DNA of 64,000 nt from Salvator merianae (taxonomy: Eukaryota > Chordata > Lepidosauria > Squamata > Teiidae). Numbering within the stretch: position 1 is the stretch's first letter; every line of letters starts with the position of its first letter. The stretch lies in NCBI GenBank assembly GCA_003586115.2, contig QVOM02000025.1, positions 50,040,582 to 50,104,581 on the forward strand, in the 5' to 3' direction. The position numbers were made by a program, and so were the translations under genes. The notes below the pieces were generated by a model. The model was not told the DNA's origin and searched no databases. It saw nothing but the letters and a program-made list of their open reading frames with translations. Shown one piece after another: positions 48,030 through 61,829 of this stretch.

Positions 48030-50535
48030 AACTGTCATTGTAGCAGTCTGTGAAACTATCTTAGCAGACTTATGAAGACATCCTTGTGAAATGCTGCTTT
48101 TGTTTTTGTTTGAAAATAGATATGCAAATATTTTTCCACCCTCCTCTTAATTCTGCATAATAACTGTAGCTATTCAATGCATAACTATCATTGCTTAATG
48201 ACAAACATTAAAGTGATAGAAAGAGAATCCCTAGTCATTTTGCAGAGAAAACAACAGAAAGTCTCTAGTACATGACCCAGACCCACATGCTCCTGCTATT
48301 TTAATTGTTAATATCTTTTCAGCATCCAGGAACAGTAATCTCTTCCTATGCTAAAGCAGTCAGACTAATTGAAAAGAAATACAAGTAATCTGGAGCACAA
48401 CTGAAAGATTTGGCTTGAGCACAATCTGTCATTATCTTTCCAATGCCAATTTTATATAGGTATTAAAACAAATAGGAAGAACCATCTTTTCCTTTCTCTT
48501 GTGGCACCAGTCCCTTAATCCTCAAATGAAGATTCTTCCCAATATCCAAGAAAGCATCCAAGAGTCAGCCTCAAGTGGTTTAGAGGCTGCTTCTAAAAAT
48601 AGCAGAATACCTTTCCTATCATAAATTAATCTCATTTGGAAATGATTTTCAAAATACAGTTTATGCAATGCAAATCCCTGCTCCCAAAATAACCTGTAGT
48701 TGCGGCTGTTATGCCCAGCCAAGAGATAAATTACTGTTCAGTGAGCTGTTTCAGAATGGCAACGTGCACTGAAGCTAGGATTAAGAGAACTGATGAAGCA
48801 TAACATACCATGAAAGAAATAAAAACATTTTATAGGACATATGGGTATTATTGACAGGTTTCTACTGCTTCTTCAGATACAATGATCTTTCTCAGCAGGA
48901 GATCATATTTGAAAAAGTGTCTCATATGGAAAACAATACAATACCACATTTAAAAGTGGATTGGAACAAAAAAATAAATAACAAAATGCAGTTCTTTTCT
49001 GTTTAATTTGCAAAATGCACTTTCTCATGCTGAGCACTTCCTTTCTCTGGAGACTCCTTTTCTCAATCTAAGAGAATAAATCAGATTAAATGAGAAAGAC
49101 TGGTATCATCTTTGTGATTCTAAATGTAATTCGTAGGTGGTCTTAATGCATAGAATTTTCTTTGTAGATCCATACAATAAATCTGGTCTTTGGTTCTTTT
49201 AGCTATTTTCACTTTCTTCAACTCATTTCACTACTTATAACACTTTAACTCTCTGGGATGCATATTAAGGCATAGCTGCAAAGAACTTTCCCCTGTTCAC
49301 AAGTGAAGAGTATCTAGTTTTATTATGAAAAGTGAGATAAATGAACAGCTGGAATTATTTTACATATACTACAGTTAATACTAAAATATTTAGTGTAAAA
49401 CATAAATATAGAATGATTCTTGCTTCCTTACCAAATCTTGTTCTGTATAGTAAATAATTCAGTTGCTGTATGTTGATAAATTCATAGAGGATAGGATTAC
49501 TCATGAGCACTAGACATAATGGTTGCATATTATCTTGTGTGGTATATATCTGAAGACCAGCTGCTAAAGATCATGCGTGAGTACAGCGGTTTTGAATTAT
49601 ATCCTATTTCTGGGTTTTTCAAAAGCATAAATCTGTAATAGCTTTTCTTATGCCCTTAATATGCTATTACCTGAGTGTAAAAACACACTGGTAGGTTAAT
49701 ATGAAATGACATTCAGTTGCCCAAATAATTCAAAGTTAGCTGTACGGTGAAGTTTTCTGAATCCTCTGAAATTGATGTTCTATTCTTGCAAATTTGTTCT
49801 GAGGTCTTATGAGGCAAAAATTAGGGGAAAAAAAGATTTATAAACCTACCAAGGTCTCAGTCATTAAGCTCAGAACTTTCTGCATACATTGTTTTGGGAT
49901 GTTATTGGTATCAATACATGAATCCACTCATGGTTAGTGGAAGTATAGAAAGTTTAGCTGTTGCATTCCATTAAACGTATATGACACTTTACATATGGCA
50001 CTAACATGCTAAAAAACTAATAGCGAACCTTTTCACTTAGTTCCTCTCTTCTACACTTATGATCTGTGATAACATTGTTCAAGTCTTGGAGAATATGGAG
50101 CAGGAAATTTTTACTGTATTTTCCGAAAGCATACTATAAACTAGACCAGACTTCCAAAGACTTTTGTTTGACATTTCACCGACTTCCACATAATCAATTA
50201 ACTACTCTACCAATAAACTGTCTGAGACCAGCCAAAAAAGTTTCTTATCAACAAATATTAATATTTAAAATAAAATAAAAATATAAACACAAAACATTTA
50301 CCATATACTAGACATAACAACAATTGCAATAATGCATTATGTTTCTCCATGTTTTTATCATCCAAGACCAATAAAAACATTTCGAGCTTCTATTGCATCT
50401 GTATTTTCAGGGCTTTTTTTGTATAACCAAGTATATTTCATTCCAAAACTTTTTTGCGCTAGAAATTCACTGAGAAAAGTGGATTTAAAACACACTGACT
50501 CTTATTCTGCATTTTGTTTTGGTTTTGGAGGGGGG
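48030..50535. other. AT-rich stretch without recognisable repeats
   Basis: About 2.5 kb without interspersed repeats I can identify. Homeodomain-like TAAT cores are frequent (for example 48,360-48,380), as expected in AT-rich DNA. Possible conserved non-coding sequence; not testable here. Confidence 0.3.
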
Positions 50536-50540
50536 CATTA

Positions 50541-50568
50541 ATGATGATGATGATGATGATGATAATAA
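50541..50568. repeat. (ATG)n microsatellite
   Basis: About eight ATG/GAT units followed by ATAATAAC. Confidence 0.93.
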
Positions 50569-50599
50569 CAACAGCCTTTTGACTTGTTTCCTGACCTGA

Positions 50600-53390
50600 C
50601 AAAATAGCTAAATTTTACAGAGAAAAATGCAGAACAGGAATATTTTGAGTGATAATTAATGCACTTTGATCACATTGTAGCTGGATCAATGATAAGGGGA
50701 AAAAAATCAGGTGTAGACTAGCCACAGCCTTAGCTTGTCTAAGCCAGATGCTAAAGGATTTTGTTTGGAAACAGATTGATATGCAATTTAGATTTTTGCT
50801 TGTTAATTTGTATCTATTGCTGGAATCTCTGGCTGTTTAAATACTACTTTGGGGGGGGGGGGATAACCTTGTTTACTTTTCTGTTGAAATGATACAGTGA
50901 ATACTCATTTTTTTCCCCCTAAGTCTGCTGTAAAAATAAATGTGGAAACAGTTGAATTGGAAGTAAGGACCCTGCTCTGTATTTTCTACTTCCATCTGTA
51001 TTAATCTGCCCTTGTTTTCTCTGTCTCTCACTAATAGAAAAACAACAACAACTGAGGGGTAGTGTGGGTTGGTTTGCACCAGGAAACTATTTGCAAAAGT
51101 TGCAGCAAGTGAAAATGCAAGTTGAGTTTTCCAGCATCTAAAATAAGTCCAGAGGGAGACTTGGGGCAGCCAAGCATGTATTGTCTTGGCTCTGCTCAGA
51201 TCATTCCTGGTTAGAATGTGTCATGTCCCATCCTGACAGAGACAGTAACAGCTTTGAAGTGGAAGGACGCATAGCCAGCAGCTGAGCTGCTGCCAGAACC
51301 AGCAACCCTGACCCGTAGATTTCCCTCCTGCCCTACAAGCTACACTGGTCTCAAAGAATACTGCATCCCAGCATCCTAGCCTTGACCAGCCCCATACAGA
51401 GGAAGAAATCAAGACACTATCACTTCCAGAGTGTCACAGGCAATGCAGACTCACCGAGAAATGAGCAGATGTACCAAAGTGATGGGGAAAAGACAGAATT
51501 ACTTCAGACACACATCTCTGAAGAAAACCCCAGTTAGCTTCATCTGTGGGCATTGAACTTGCACCATTCAACTCCAGCACACTGGTTACTCAATGCTGTC
51601 AGCTTGCTCTTTCCCCTTGGCTTCAGAACAACTTCCTAGCTAAAACATCAGCTATCATTTTAAACTGCCTGCTCATTCCTTGTGATAGCAGGTTTTACTA
51701 ATAAGCCACAGCTCAGTCTGATTCCCAGTCTAATTAATTTAAGTGCAGCTGAAGCAGCACCATCATAACATCAGGGCTGGCTGCCTGCCAGCAGAGCCAA
51801 TTGCCTCCTCTTTCACCCACCCCTAGATCATCCACAGTGCTCTGCACTGACCTCAGGACATCCCAGTGTTGCCCCGAACCCACCCCCAACTCAAGTTTTA
51901 TCTCAGAGCATGTGAACATGAACAGTTGGCACTGTTTTACTGAAAACATTTACTGAAAGACTTCTAGATTCTAGTGTCATAATACTAGTAATCAAAGTAT
52001 GCTGGCTTTCCAAATGCAATATTTCCAGAATATGTAGCAACACTAGATCTCTACCTCTGTAACATTACTTGTCTCACCTCCAGTGGATCCTTTGGTTCCA
52101 GAGCCCATCAACTGCCATTGTTTCACAGAACTGCCCTGTGTACATTCTGGGTTCCAGAAGGAAAGAAGGTATGTCAAGCATTGATGTCACATCTCCTATT
52201 CATGTACAGTCTCAGCTTCTGATAGGAGTAAAATAACATCTGCTAGTAAAAGACATGTATGAAGAGAAATAGCTTTCCATGTAAACTGGGCAATGTTTTG
52301 CAGGGAAAAATTATTTTTGTTGCTGTTTTGAAGTCACTTCAGGCAGGAGGGCAGGAAAAGCTTTATTTTAAGGTCATATCCATGCTGTAATCCTGCCCTA
52401 GAATGAGTTAACAAAAATCAGGCTAAAATTGTCATTTCAAAAAACAAAAACACCCCCCCTCATATATTATCTTCAGTGGAACTATGTCTATATAGTGAAA
52501 AATCTGTTTGTTTCCATTTTCACAGCTATAGTATGTACAATACGGCATTATGTGTGTATGCATATAAACAAGCTATGTATGTATACACATACTAAACTGC
52601 ACATTTCCAGTCCTTGCTTTAGATTTACAGTGAACTTTGATTTACACAATTTGTCACATATTTGAATTATGTGCAGCAAGCAACCTTCACATGTCCAGTA
52701 GATTCCAGATTACAATGCCTAACTGTTCCAGCTAACTTGGTTGATATTTTGGACTATAACTCCGTAGCTACTTGCTGGGAACAAAGAAAGTCATAGCAGT
52801 AAATACATAATCGCTTCAGAATACTAGACTTGTGAAAACTTGTGGAAACTGTCAAAGGGCATTCCAGATAACAATAATCATAGTTGGTATTTAAAGATTT
52901 TCTGTTTGAGGATTGCTTGATAGTAGTGACACTAGCATTAAGATCTCTGATTGGGTAGTTTCCTATTACTTGTGCTACTAGTGACTAAGGCCCTTTCCAC
53001 GTTGGGCAGTAGACCTGACTATGGTTCAATCTAGGCGTCTGCCTTCTACGTGCTGATGTGGGATAGTGGAACTCCTGCACCCCCAATCATGCTTCATTCA
53101 CTTTAGACAAAGCATGGACTAGGTTTGAAAGCCCTAAATGACACCCTAGGCCAGTATACCTGTAGACCTTATTATTGAGGTCTACAACTGGCTAAAGACC
53201 AGTATACCAGACCAGGGAGGAGTATACCATGGGCAACAGTTTTCAGTGGCACTTTAGGAAGCCTGAATGGGCTCTGCCCACAAACCTACCAGGATATAAA
53301 AGTTTCTCGTCTTCAGAGCCTTGGTGTTGCCTCTGATGTTCTTCATAGGCAGTGGCAAGGTATGGAGTAGGATGGGACATCCAAATGCAG
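50600..53390. other. No gene recognised
   Basis: Unassigned sequence. A G run at 50,852-50,862 is present. The segment 52,985-53,220 begins ggccctttccacg like a transposon end and holds a gtagacct/aggtctac hairpin near 53,170, but no matching right end was found. Confidence 0.4.
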
Positions 53391-53393
53391 ATT

Positions 53394-53560
53394 ATTTATT
53401 TATTTATGTATGTATTTATATTTCTATCCCACTTTTTACCCAAAGGTCTCAGAGTGGGTTACAACAAAATCCGTATAAAATAGATAAAATAAGTTAGCTA
53501 AACAGATGGCCCTGTCTCCTGGGATACAAAGATCATGTGCAGAAATGGCTTAAGTCTGGG
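53394..53560 (-). repeat. LINE/SINE tail repeat (minus), second copy
   Basis: (ATTT)n at 53,394-53,425 followed by a tatcccactttttaccc block and ggtctcagagtgggttacaa matches the repeat at 9,955-10,050, in the same orientation. It reads as a 3' tail on the minus strand. Confidence 0.7.
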
Positions 53561-53564
53561 TCAA

Positions 53565-55440
53565 TAGCATGGGTCCAGCAAATGCTACAAGGGGCACATA
53601 TGGACTGAGCGCACACTGGCTTTAGCTCACACACAGTGGTGGATCATAGCTTTAAGCACGAGTATTCATAGGCATAGCACGGGTCATTGCATGCTGACAA
53701 CACATGTCCCCCCAGGTGGATCTTATATTGGCACGCTCAGGAAAGGTGCATGCCCTCATGGCCAGTGATTGCCTGGTCCATACCTGCAATCATCCTTCAC
53801 TGGTCACACATTGCACATTCTAGCCCTCTTTGAAGCTGGAGAAGGAAAAATTCCCTGTTTTAAAAAGTTGGCATTGGAGGATTTTTGATGGACTGGAAAT
53901 GGCCCCTGAAGGAGGCCATTTTCATTGCATCAAAAAATGTCACTGGCTGGAACTTGGCAAAGGTAGATCATTTCAAATGGCTGTTGTGTATCTAGAGGTA
54001 TTTCTGAGGCTGCTGCCAGCCATCAGGGGCCCTCAGAAGAGTGTTTAGTCACCACTAGCTTGTGGTGCTGTGCCCCTCAGGATCATTCCATTACCCATGT
54101 GGATGCAACCTAGCATTTTGAATCATTTGCCACTATCAGTGATTAGAAACACTGGTATACAGTGATTTTGGTGCCAACAATGTCTGAATGGTTTTATATT
54201 AAGTTTATGGTGCTGATTAAGAATATGACTTCGGTTTTGCCAGATTGGCTCCAGTTTCTGAGATATTTAATAGTTAAGTAATTAATTAGTTATTGTTATT
54301 AATGTCAGTGCTTCAAAAAGTCACTTTTATAGCATTGTAGGCCTACAAGTTGAAATACAAAATAATGATATGGGATATTTCATTACCTAAGACACTGTTA
54401 AAGAGTCAAAAGACAGACCAAAAGCTATTGCATTTGTTATCACACACAAGTCGCATTGGGGGAATGCATTATTGTCATGGATGTCCATTATCTCCAAGCT
54501 AGAACCAATTCAGCAAAAGTAATGGGAGCTTTGCATTCAGTACCCTCAAAATACCCTAAATCCATTAAAAAAAACCTTGTCACTTGAAAAAAAGATTTTT
54601 TTTTTGTAGACCTGTGTAATGATGGCAGCTTAACAGAAGTTTTAGGTGCTTCATATCCCTATTGTCTGACAGTCAGTTTTGGTATTTGAAATTTGGTATT
54701 TCAAATAATTTTGACACCACACCTTGCCAATAACTGTAATTCATAACATTTCATAATGATTCCTTTTTCACCTTAAATTTAACAGACAGTCCAACTGTAG
54801 CATCATGTTAAATTCAAATGAAACCAATCCACAGTAAGAACAGTTCTTCTTATGGTCTGATGTAAATCTTTAGATTTTTATGGGGTGATGAGGTAGCAGA
54901 TAAGTGGCATGTCAAGAATACTATCAAGCAACAGCTTTGAAGAGATTGCTTGACCAACTTAATCTTCAGGTTTCATTGTATCTAACAACTGCACCTTAAA
55001 ACAATTGGCACAAATATACTTTTGACAAAAGTAGGCTTCTCTTTCGAATGACTTGTGTCATATCACCAGTATACAATTTAAAGCAAAAACTATCTATCTA
55101 AAGTCATTTGCCACAGAAGCCACCCAGCTGTCTTATTCACCACAGCCACAGGATGTGTCCCAGCTGCATTCATTGATTGGATTGGTCAAGTGCTCTACTG
55201 CTTTGTTCTAAAATGTCAACTTTAATTCATCCATGGTCCCAGTAACTGTCAAAGACTGTTAAACAGAACCAGAGACAGAATCACACTTAAGTTTTCATTA
55301 AAACAAAAATAAAATTACTTCTGTTGAAATGTTGAATTTACTTTTTGAATGAAATCCTAGTCTGGTAGTCTTAATTTAGATAATGGATTGGGTTATATTC
55401 TGCTTATACTAGTTACTTCTGAAATTGAGATGGTCCAGAC
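53565..55440. other. No gene recognised
   Basis: Unassigned sequence; short frames without motifs. Confidence 0.4.
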
Positions 55441-55444
55441 TTAA

Positions 55445-55497
55445 GGAAGGAAGGAAGGAAGGAAGGAAGGAAGGAAGGAAGGAAGGAAGGAAGGAAA
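55445..55497. repeat. (GGAA)n microsatellite
   Basis: About 13 nearly perfect AAGG units. Confidence 0.98.
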
Positions 55498-55954
55498 AAG
55501 TTCATAGAACTATCATTATAAATCTTCTGTGCATTTTTCAATAAGTTTTCTTAAAATAACTAAAATTACCAGACGATGACAGAGCACAGCTGCTGGCTGG
55601 CTGATTCAACCCTCTGTTACTGCCTCTCCCTAAAAGTTTTCATTGCCCAAAAAAATAACCTCTTCTGTCACATCGTTGATGCACTAATTCTGCCTTAACC
55701 CTGTGGGAGCCAATTGAAGGAGAGCACAAGATTAACTTCCACAGGCTTACTATATCACTTAAGTCAGCAAGAATGGAAATAGTTTCTAAGTCTGTTATTT
55801 ATCGCCCCCCCCAAAATAAAATAAAAGCATACTGCTTCTCTTATAAGATCTCTAAATAACCATGTAAAAACAGTAGAAAACAGTCAATGCCTGCAAAGTC
55901 CAGCTGGTGGAAGACTGCATGTAAAGCAAGCTACGAGTTTATGTTCTGCTAATA

Positions 55955-56045
55955 GGATTCTGTCTGCAGATGGCTGGCCACTGTAAGAGTAGGGCCAGGG
56001 GTCTGATCCAGTGAGGCGTTTCTTTTGTTCTTACATTCTTAATAT
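55955..56045 (+). repeat. Diverged CR1-type LINE 3' tail
   Basis: Contains ggtctgatccagtgaggcg followed by tttgttcttacattctt, matching the CR1-type tail at 25,255-25,365 with substitutions. Confidence 0.55.
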
Positions 56046-56218
56046 CTATGAAAAGTCTATGCATAAAAAGACATAATGAAACACACCCCATAGAATTAAG
56101 AGGAGGCAATTCATACTGGTTGGTGCAATATGACACTCAGTACTTTGTGTGGTACCTGCAGCATATCCTCTTAAATAATCTTACAGATTTGTAACTGTAT
56201 AGGTAGTCTAGTAACCTA

Positions 56219-56398
56219 GGCCCTTTCTGCACTTGACCTTATTCCAGATTATATCCTGGAATAGGGATCTGCCACCTGCATGCTACTATGAACTATGGCA
56301 GGTCCCACCTGGGGCCTGCTATAATCTGCACTAGTGTATGGATAGCAGGTCCCTATTCTGGGATATAGTCCAGAATAAAGCCAAGTGCAGAAAGGGCC
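56219..56398. mobile_element. 180-bp palindromic MITE, copy 3 (target duplication CTA)
   Basis: Begins GGCCCTTTCTGCACTTG and ends CAAGTGCAGAAAGGGCC, a perfect 17-bp terminal inverted repeat; the interior is an imperfect palindrome. Flanked by CTA (56,216-56,218) and CTA (56,399-56,401). This is the best-preserved member of the family in the window. Confidence 0.95.
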
Positions 56399-56404
56399 CT
56401 AGTC

Positions 56405-57645
56405 TCAAGATGTTTAAGATCTTATGTGTCAAACATAGAATCCTGAATCTTATACAGTGATTAATTGGTAACCATCAAATTGCATAAGCATAGGTATTAA
56501 TAGCAGCGTCTGCATTTTTTTCTGCACCGCTATGATACTAGGAGTGCATGCAGAGAGTGTGGAGTCAGCATGGCTCTCCTTTCATCAAGCTAGTGCCCCA
56601 GTGTAAGTGCTCATTAGAGTGCTATAAAGGCAGAGTAGGAGGAACAAAGTGTTTTCTCTCACTCTTCCACCCCACTACTCTCACCTAAGGTATAGACTTA
56701 CCTGTACCATGTTATTCTCCATACAGGATATGCCCAGCTTCTGGGACTGCTTCCTGTATTTATGAAAACATCTTCAACCAGAAACATTGGTGTCAGGGAA
56801 TGGAAATTCCTTGATTTTGATGCTTTCATGGCTAGAATTGTGCCAGGTGTGGAAACATCATGCTGCCATTTTAGAAAGAGTGCTTCTCATTGTGTTGCCT
56901 TAAAGCCTCCCTCATTGAATAGATCCTAACTATATGTTCATGATGAGGTACTCCACTCCATTTGGCAACCATATTTTTTGCAAATTGAAACTTTCAGAGA
57001 AAATATAGAATTAAACCTGTATAAATATCATTCCAGCAATCCAGATATAGTGTTGGCAAGAACTTAGACAACACTACTTCTGAAATGGGTCAGGATAAAT
57101 GATTTCATCCAAGAATGTCTGCAATAGCACAACCACCACTTTCTATAATACCTTGTCCCAACAACAAGCACTTATATATATGAAAGTAGTTAGAATAAAT
57201 CTCTGGGTCAGGAGAGATATTTCAGGAATAGCAAATCACTTCCTCTTTCAAGATCTGGGGCACAATTGTTTTGTGTAAAAAATGTGTCCATCACATTTTG
57301 AATTCACTTACTCAAACCTTCTTATGGTTTTCAGTAACAATACAAGATTAAAAACCCCTGATAAAGACTGACAAGTGTCTTGTTCAAGACTTCAGTCCTT
57401 AAAAACTAAAGCAACCTCATAAATCTGGATAGAGTGACTCAATGAACATTCCACCAGAACCTGTATCAATGGTGGAAGTCAGGTCAACATGAACTGGCAT
57501 TGGATTTTATTTCATTCCTGAAGTGAACAGGCTTCAGAGACCTCCAATAGTGAATTTCTGGGCAGTAACAATAACCTTTTTATAACTTTTTAGACAGATA
57601 TTTCAGGATGTATAAAACAGTGAAAAATAAGCCTGTTTTGCAGAT
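56405..57645. other. No gene recognised
   Basis: The 56,580-56,690 segment has weak similarity to 28,190-28,290. Otherwise unassigned. Confidence 0.35.
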
Positions 57646-57649
57646 GTAT

Positions 57650-57960
57650 GGTACATAGGGTATAGGGTAGGCCCAGTTATGTACTCTCACAGATTTTGAG
57701 ATGGTAGCCAGACTACCCAGAATACACAGCCCTGGGGTGCTGCGCCATGCAAAAGCAGGAACGCAAATACCCGTACTATATAAAAAATGGACATTGGTTA
57801 CATGAAATATAACTGAAATCAAGGAGGCAGATAAGGGAAATGAGTGATGATTGATGGGGTGGCCATAATTAGTTATAACTCCTTGTATCTGCTTGTTTTT
57901 ATCTGTAAGTCACAAAGAGTCTTTATGATATCTGTAATAAATAAGTTAAATAAATAAATA
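57650..57960. repeat. Interspersed repeat fragments (shared block plus TAAA tail)
   Basis: 57,695-57,820 matches 2,290-2,400. It is followed by a plus-strand segment ending ctgtaataaataagttaaat and further AAAT units to 57,960, the 3' tail of a LINE or SINE. The two parts may be separate elements. Confidence 0.5.
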
Positions 57961-57964
57961 CTTG

Positions 57965-60900
57965 GCAACTCTGCTGGACCTTGCAATTCAACTACAGCTT
58001 TTGCCTTTTAATTCAAAAGGTGGCAGATTTCCACCAGATTTCTACCAGCTGCAATACAAGCTATAAAAGCCATGTTGACATCCAATTTGTTATATGGTTC
58101 CTCAGCATGGATTAAAGCCCTTTACAGACAACTATTTGAAGCTCTGTGATTAAAATGTGGAACAAAAGGCTAACTTTCTGAATTAGTAAAGGATCTTTAC
58201 ATTAGCTTTTGGTATATAATAGATGTCAATACTTTTATGTTTTTTTTTATGGTCAAAGACCAATATGCACAATGATCAGAACAAGTGCTTAGAAAAACAA
58301 AATCCAGTTAGAGTAAGTCTTTAAAACTTATTTTCTTGAACCTCTCAGGATGATTGGAACAAATATCAAATCAATAAACTTATACATGTCAGTGTGTACT
58401 TGGATTATTTCTTTCATTTGGTGTTTAACAGTAAAGTATGTCACACCAATAACTTATAGATATTTCTGTTCAAGATCTAATTTTGAATGCATAAATATCC
58501 TTGTCTGTTAACATTTGGATTAACATATTCCAACTAATAAAATGGCACTTTAAAACATTTTCAGACTGTAACTACATGATTGCTTTCCTGAAGGCCAGAA
58601 TAAACACAGTCATGACCCAGAATTTAGGTGGCATTTTTGAGTGAATTCCACCAAACCTAAGACTTTTCCATAGAAACACACATCAGAAAGATATTAACTT
58701 CTCCTTTAGTAAGATATTCTTTTAATTTAGATCTCAGGGATGAACGAATTTTGCTTCTGTTTAAATATCTCACTGATGGATCAAATAGTGATTTACTAAC
58801 ATTTATCCTAGGAGATATAAATACTACTATAACCATAGAAACTGCTAAATTTCTCCCAAGATCTCTAAAAAAAGAACAATTTTGTTTTTGTTTTTTTAAC
58901 TTTTAGCTTACGTTCTAATGCTTCATTAATGTGATTTGTTTGTTTTAATTATGTATTCTGCACTGGTGTAATCTGACTGTAAATAAAGGAATAATTCCAT
59001 CTGACAAAAAGTATCAGAATTTTCTACTTGCTTCATCCAGCAGAGAACCACTGGCAGAAAATTTATATCCACATTGGCAAAGGTTGTGTGGCCTTTGTCA
59101 TTGTGAATTCCTATATTAGCAACACACTTTTCTCCTGGAAGACAGATAGCATGCTGTGCCATTGCTTGTCTAACATCTTCACTAGGATGTGCTTTCATAA
59201 CAGAATGAGATGAATGTTTAGCTCTTGTAATAAGCTCCAATTTTGTTGTTATTTACTACTTCTACTTCTACTGTTACTTCTACTACTACCACCATCAATA
59301 CTCATAATCATAATATTTTGTATGCAAGCTCTTTCTTGGAATGTATTCAGAATTTCCATGGAAACTAGATTTATTCAAAAACATCTCTATAATTTAGTTT
59401 AATTATTAATTAAAAGACATATTAGTAAGTTTAATCCATTGCTTGAACAGCTGATGGTGATGAAGTTGATTATGATCCTCTACAACATACTACATGAGTT
59501 AATCTACAAACAATTTTTCACTATTTATAGTGTAATTGGAAATAGAATAGCTTGTTAATTTACTTTTATTATCGTGTACAGAATAAGGTATTCCAAACTA
59601 CCATCTTGGAAGTCATCAAGTACAAGAAGGTATGCTAGAGGAGGAGGACGAGAAGATTTTTATCCTCTTAGATGAATTGTCATGCTGGAATGCCTGTTGT
59701 CCCTTACTGCATCTTCTGGGGATGCTGCTGCTGCCTTTTTGGGAAGGTTTTGCAGGCCTGGTGACATGGACTAAATAGCTTCCTGAATCACTTTCCCCAA
59801 ATCTTATCTGGGGCATTTATGAAACTGTCTTTATCATTTAGAAACCTCTACAAGAGAAGCATCAAAGAAATACAATATCTAACATTCAACTTAATTGTTT
59901 ATTGAATAATTGAGCTGTGGTATAATGGAAAGTTTGGTATACAAACTGGTATATATCTTGTATCTTGATATGATAAGGACTGAATATGTATGTCAGAATA
60001 GTTTCATATCTATTTACCTTACCCGGACAGTAGTGTTACTAGGCTCATGGAATTTACTTCAGAGATCAAACATAAGATCACACTGTTCGTATATCAAAAA
60101 CATCAGCTCAAATCATTCTAAGCCACTCTTCATCTGATGTGGCTATGCAGAAAATGGAAATAAATGCAACACACATGCACTGAAACTAACAGTGTACATG
60201 ATCGATTATATCTATAGTGGCTTTTCTCCTTAAAGCCATTTCAGAGTCTTTTCCTTATTTGAAACATAAGGAAGCATATTGTACCCTGATTCAACTAAGG
60301 TAAGTAATAAAACTGAAGTTGTGTAAAAGAGTAGCAATGTTTTAACAAAGGATAAATTTCATAGCAATTGAAAGATGAAACAATAAAATGATTTGACAGA
60401 CAAGACAGGTAAAGAATTAGTTCATTTATCACTGGCTGAAGAAACTGCAGAGGGTGTGTGTAGTCTAGTGCATGGAAAGGTAACAAAGTTTGACATGGTT
60501 AGGTCACATCACCAGTGAGAGAGAAAGGGCATTGACAGGCAAGGCACTGAAATAAAACCCTATAAGGAAAACTACTTAGCAGACCTGCTGCCAGTTTGAA
60601 GCTGTGTTAGACAAGGCAAAGCCAGTCACTCTTGGATCAAAGGAAAAGGGTTTTCCAGTAACCCAGAAAGGATTACAAATGTATCACAGAAACAAGCAGA
60701 ATAGGAACTTTTTTTTCCTTTGACAATAATTTCTTATATTTTTTTTTTTCCTCAGGGGGGAAAATGTTCAGATGTGATATCTAAACACTGTCAGATGCTA
60801 ACCATCTATAAATCTGACTGACATTTGCTCACACTCATTATCTCACTCCAATGTTCTGCCTGCCACCTATGATCTCTTGACCTGCTGTACCATTTAGAAT

Positions 60901-61485
60901 CTTTTTTCTCTCCCTTTTCAATGCTATATGTGCACGCTCCTATACTCATGCACCATACAGCGTATCATCAACTATACAGTGAAAAGTGTTCGCACAAGAC
61001 AGTTATAGTGGCAAAAATTGATCTTTGGCTGCAATGAGTTCCTCTCAATTTGTTCAGTTAAATCAAAGGGACATGTTACATTTTTGCATCCAGAAACACT
61101 GTTAACTTAGAAAAAGAAGAAAGGAATCACCTAAGACCCTAATAATAAAGCAACTGCAATTTGCTTCCACCAATAAGAGGTGTGTGAATGTTTCACTAGA
61201 CAGCAACATCTCCAAGAAAATCGTTTAACACCTATGTAAATCTTAAAATTAGCACTCTCATCATTATGAAACCACATCTTCACAAGGTGATATCCATTGC
61301 AGATACATGTTTGCATGCTTTTTTCAGTGTGATGTTAATCAATTCAAATGCTGGCATTTACTGTTATAGAAATCATTAGCTAGAAACAACATAGCAGTCA
61401 AAAACAAAAAGTGGCAGAGAGAGAGAGGACAAGAGCAGTTTGAGGGTTACCTGGAATGTTAGGACATCAGATAAACCACTTGCTT
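57965..61485. other. AT-rich stretch without recognisable genes or repeats
   Basis: About 3.5 kb of AT-rich, mostly single-copy-looking sequence, with a trinucleotide run at 59,251-59,295 (TAC/CTA/ACC-type units). Small frames have no recognised domains. Confidence 0.35.
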
Positions 61486-61487
61486 CT

Positions 61488-61825
61488 GGGGATGTGCATG
61501 AAAAAAAATCCAAAACATTTTTTATTGGCTGTTGAATGAAAATGTGTATTTTCATTTCATCAGCAAATGTCAGTGTCGAAAAATGCATTTTTTGCATTCA
61601 TTTTTGTGGTTTTCACAATGGTTTCCCCATTGAAATGGCCATTTTCATGGTATAAACTGAAAATGCGAAAATTCAGTAAATATTTTGTATTTGCAAAAGA
61701 AGAGGCTGTTTCATTCAAAAACTGTAAATGCAAAAAAAGCTGTTTTTGTTTTAATGCAAAAATGTAGAAATGCAAAATTTTGTACAGATTTTCGAATGTA
61801 AATCCAAGCTTGCCCAGCCCTACTG
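61488..61825. mobile_element. Probable palindromic DNA element rich in aaatgcaaa motifs
   Basis: Starts ctggggatgtgcatgaa and ends gcttgcccagccctac, whose complement begins gtagggctgggcaagc, a diverged inverted repeat. Arms contain ttttttgcattcattttt on the left and aaaatgcaaaa-type blocks on the right, so both strands encode overlapping small frames of the same sort. Non-coding. Confidence 0.5.
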
Positions 61826-61829
61826 GCTT

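Noticed and set aside
52985..53220. Seventh copy of the 180-bp MITE
   Set aside because: Only the first bases (ggcccttt) agree; the interior differs and no right end or duplication was found.
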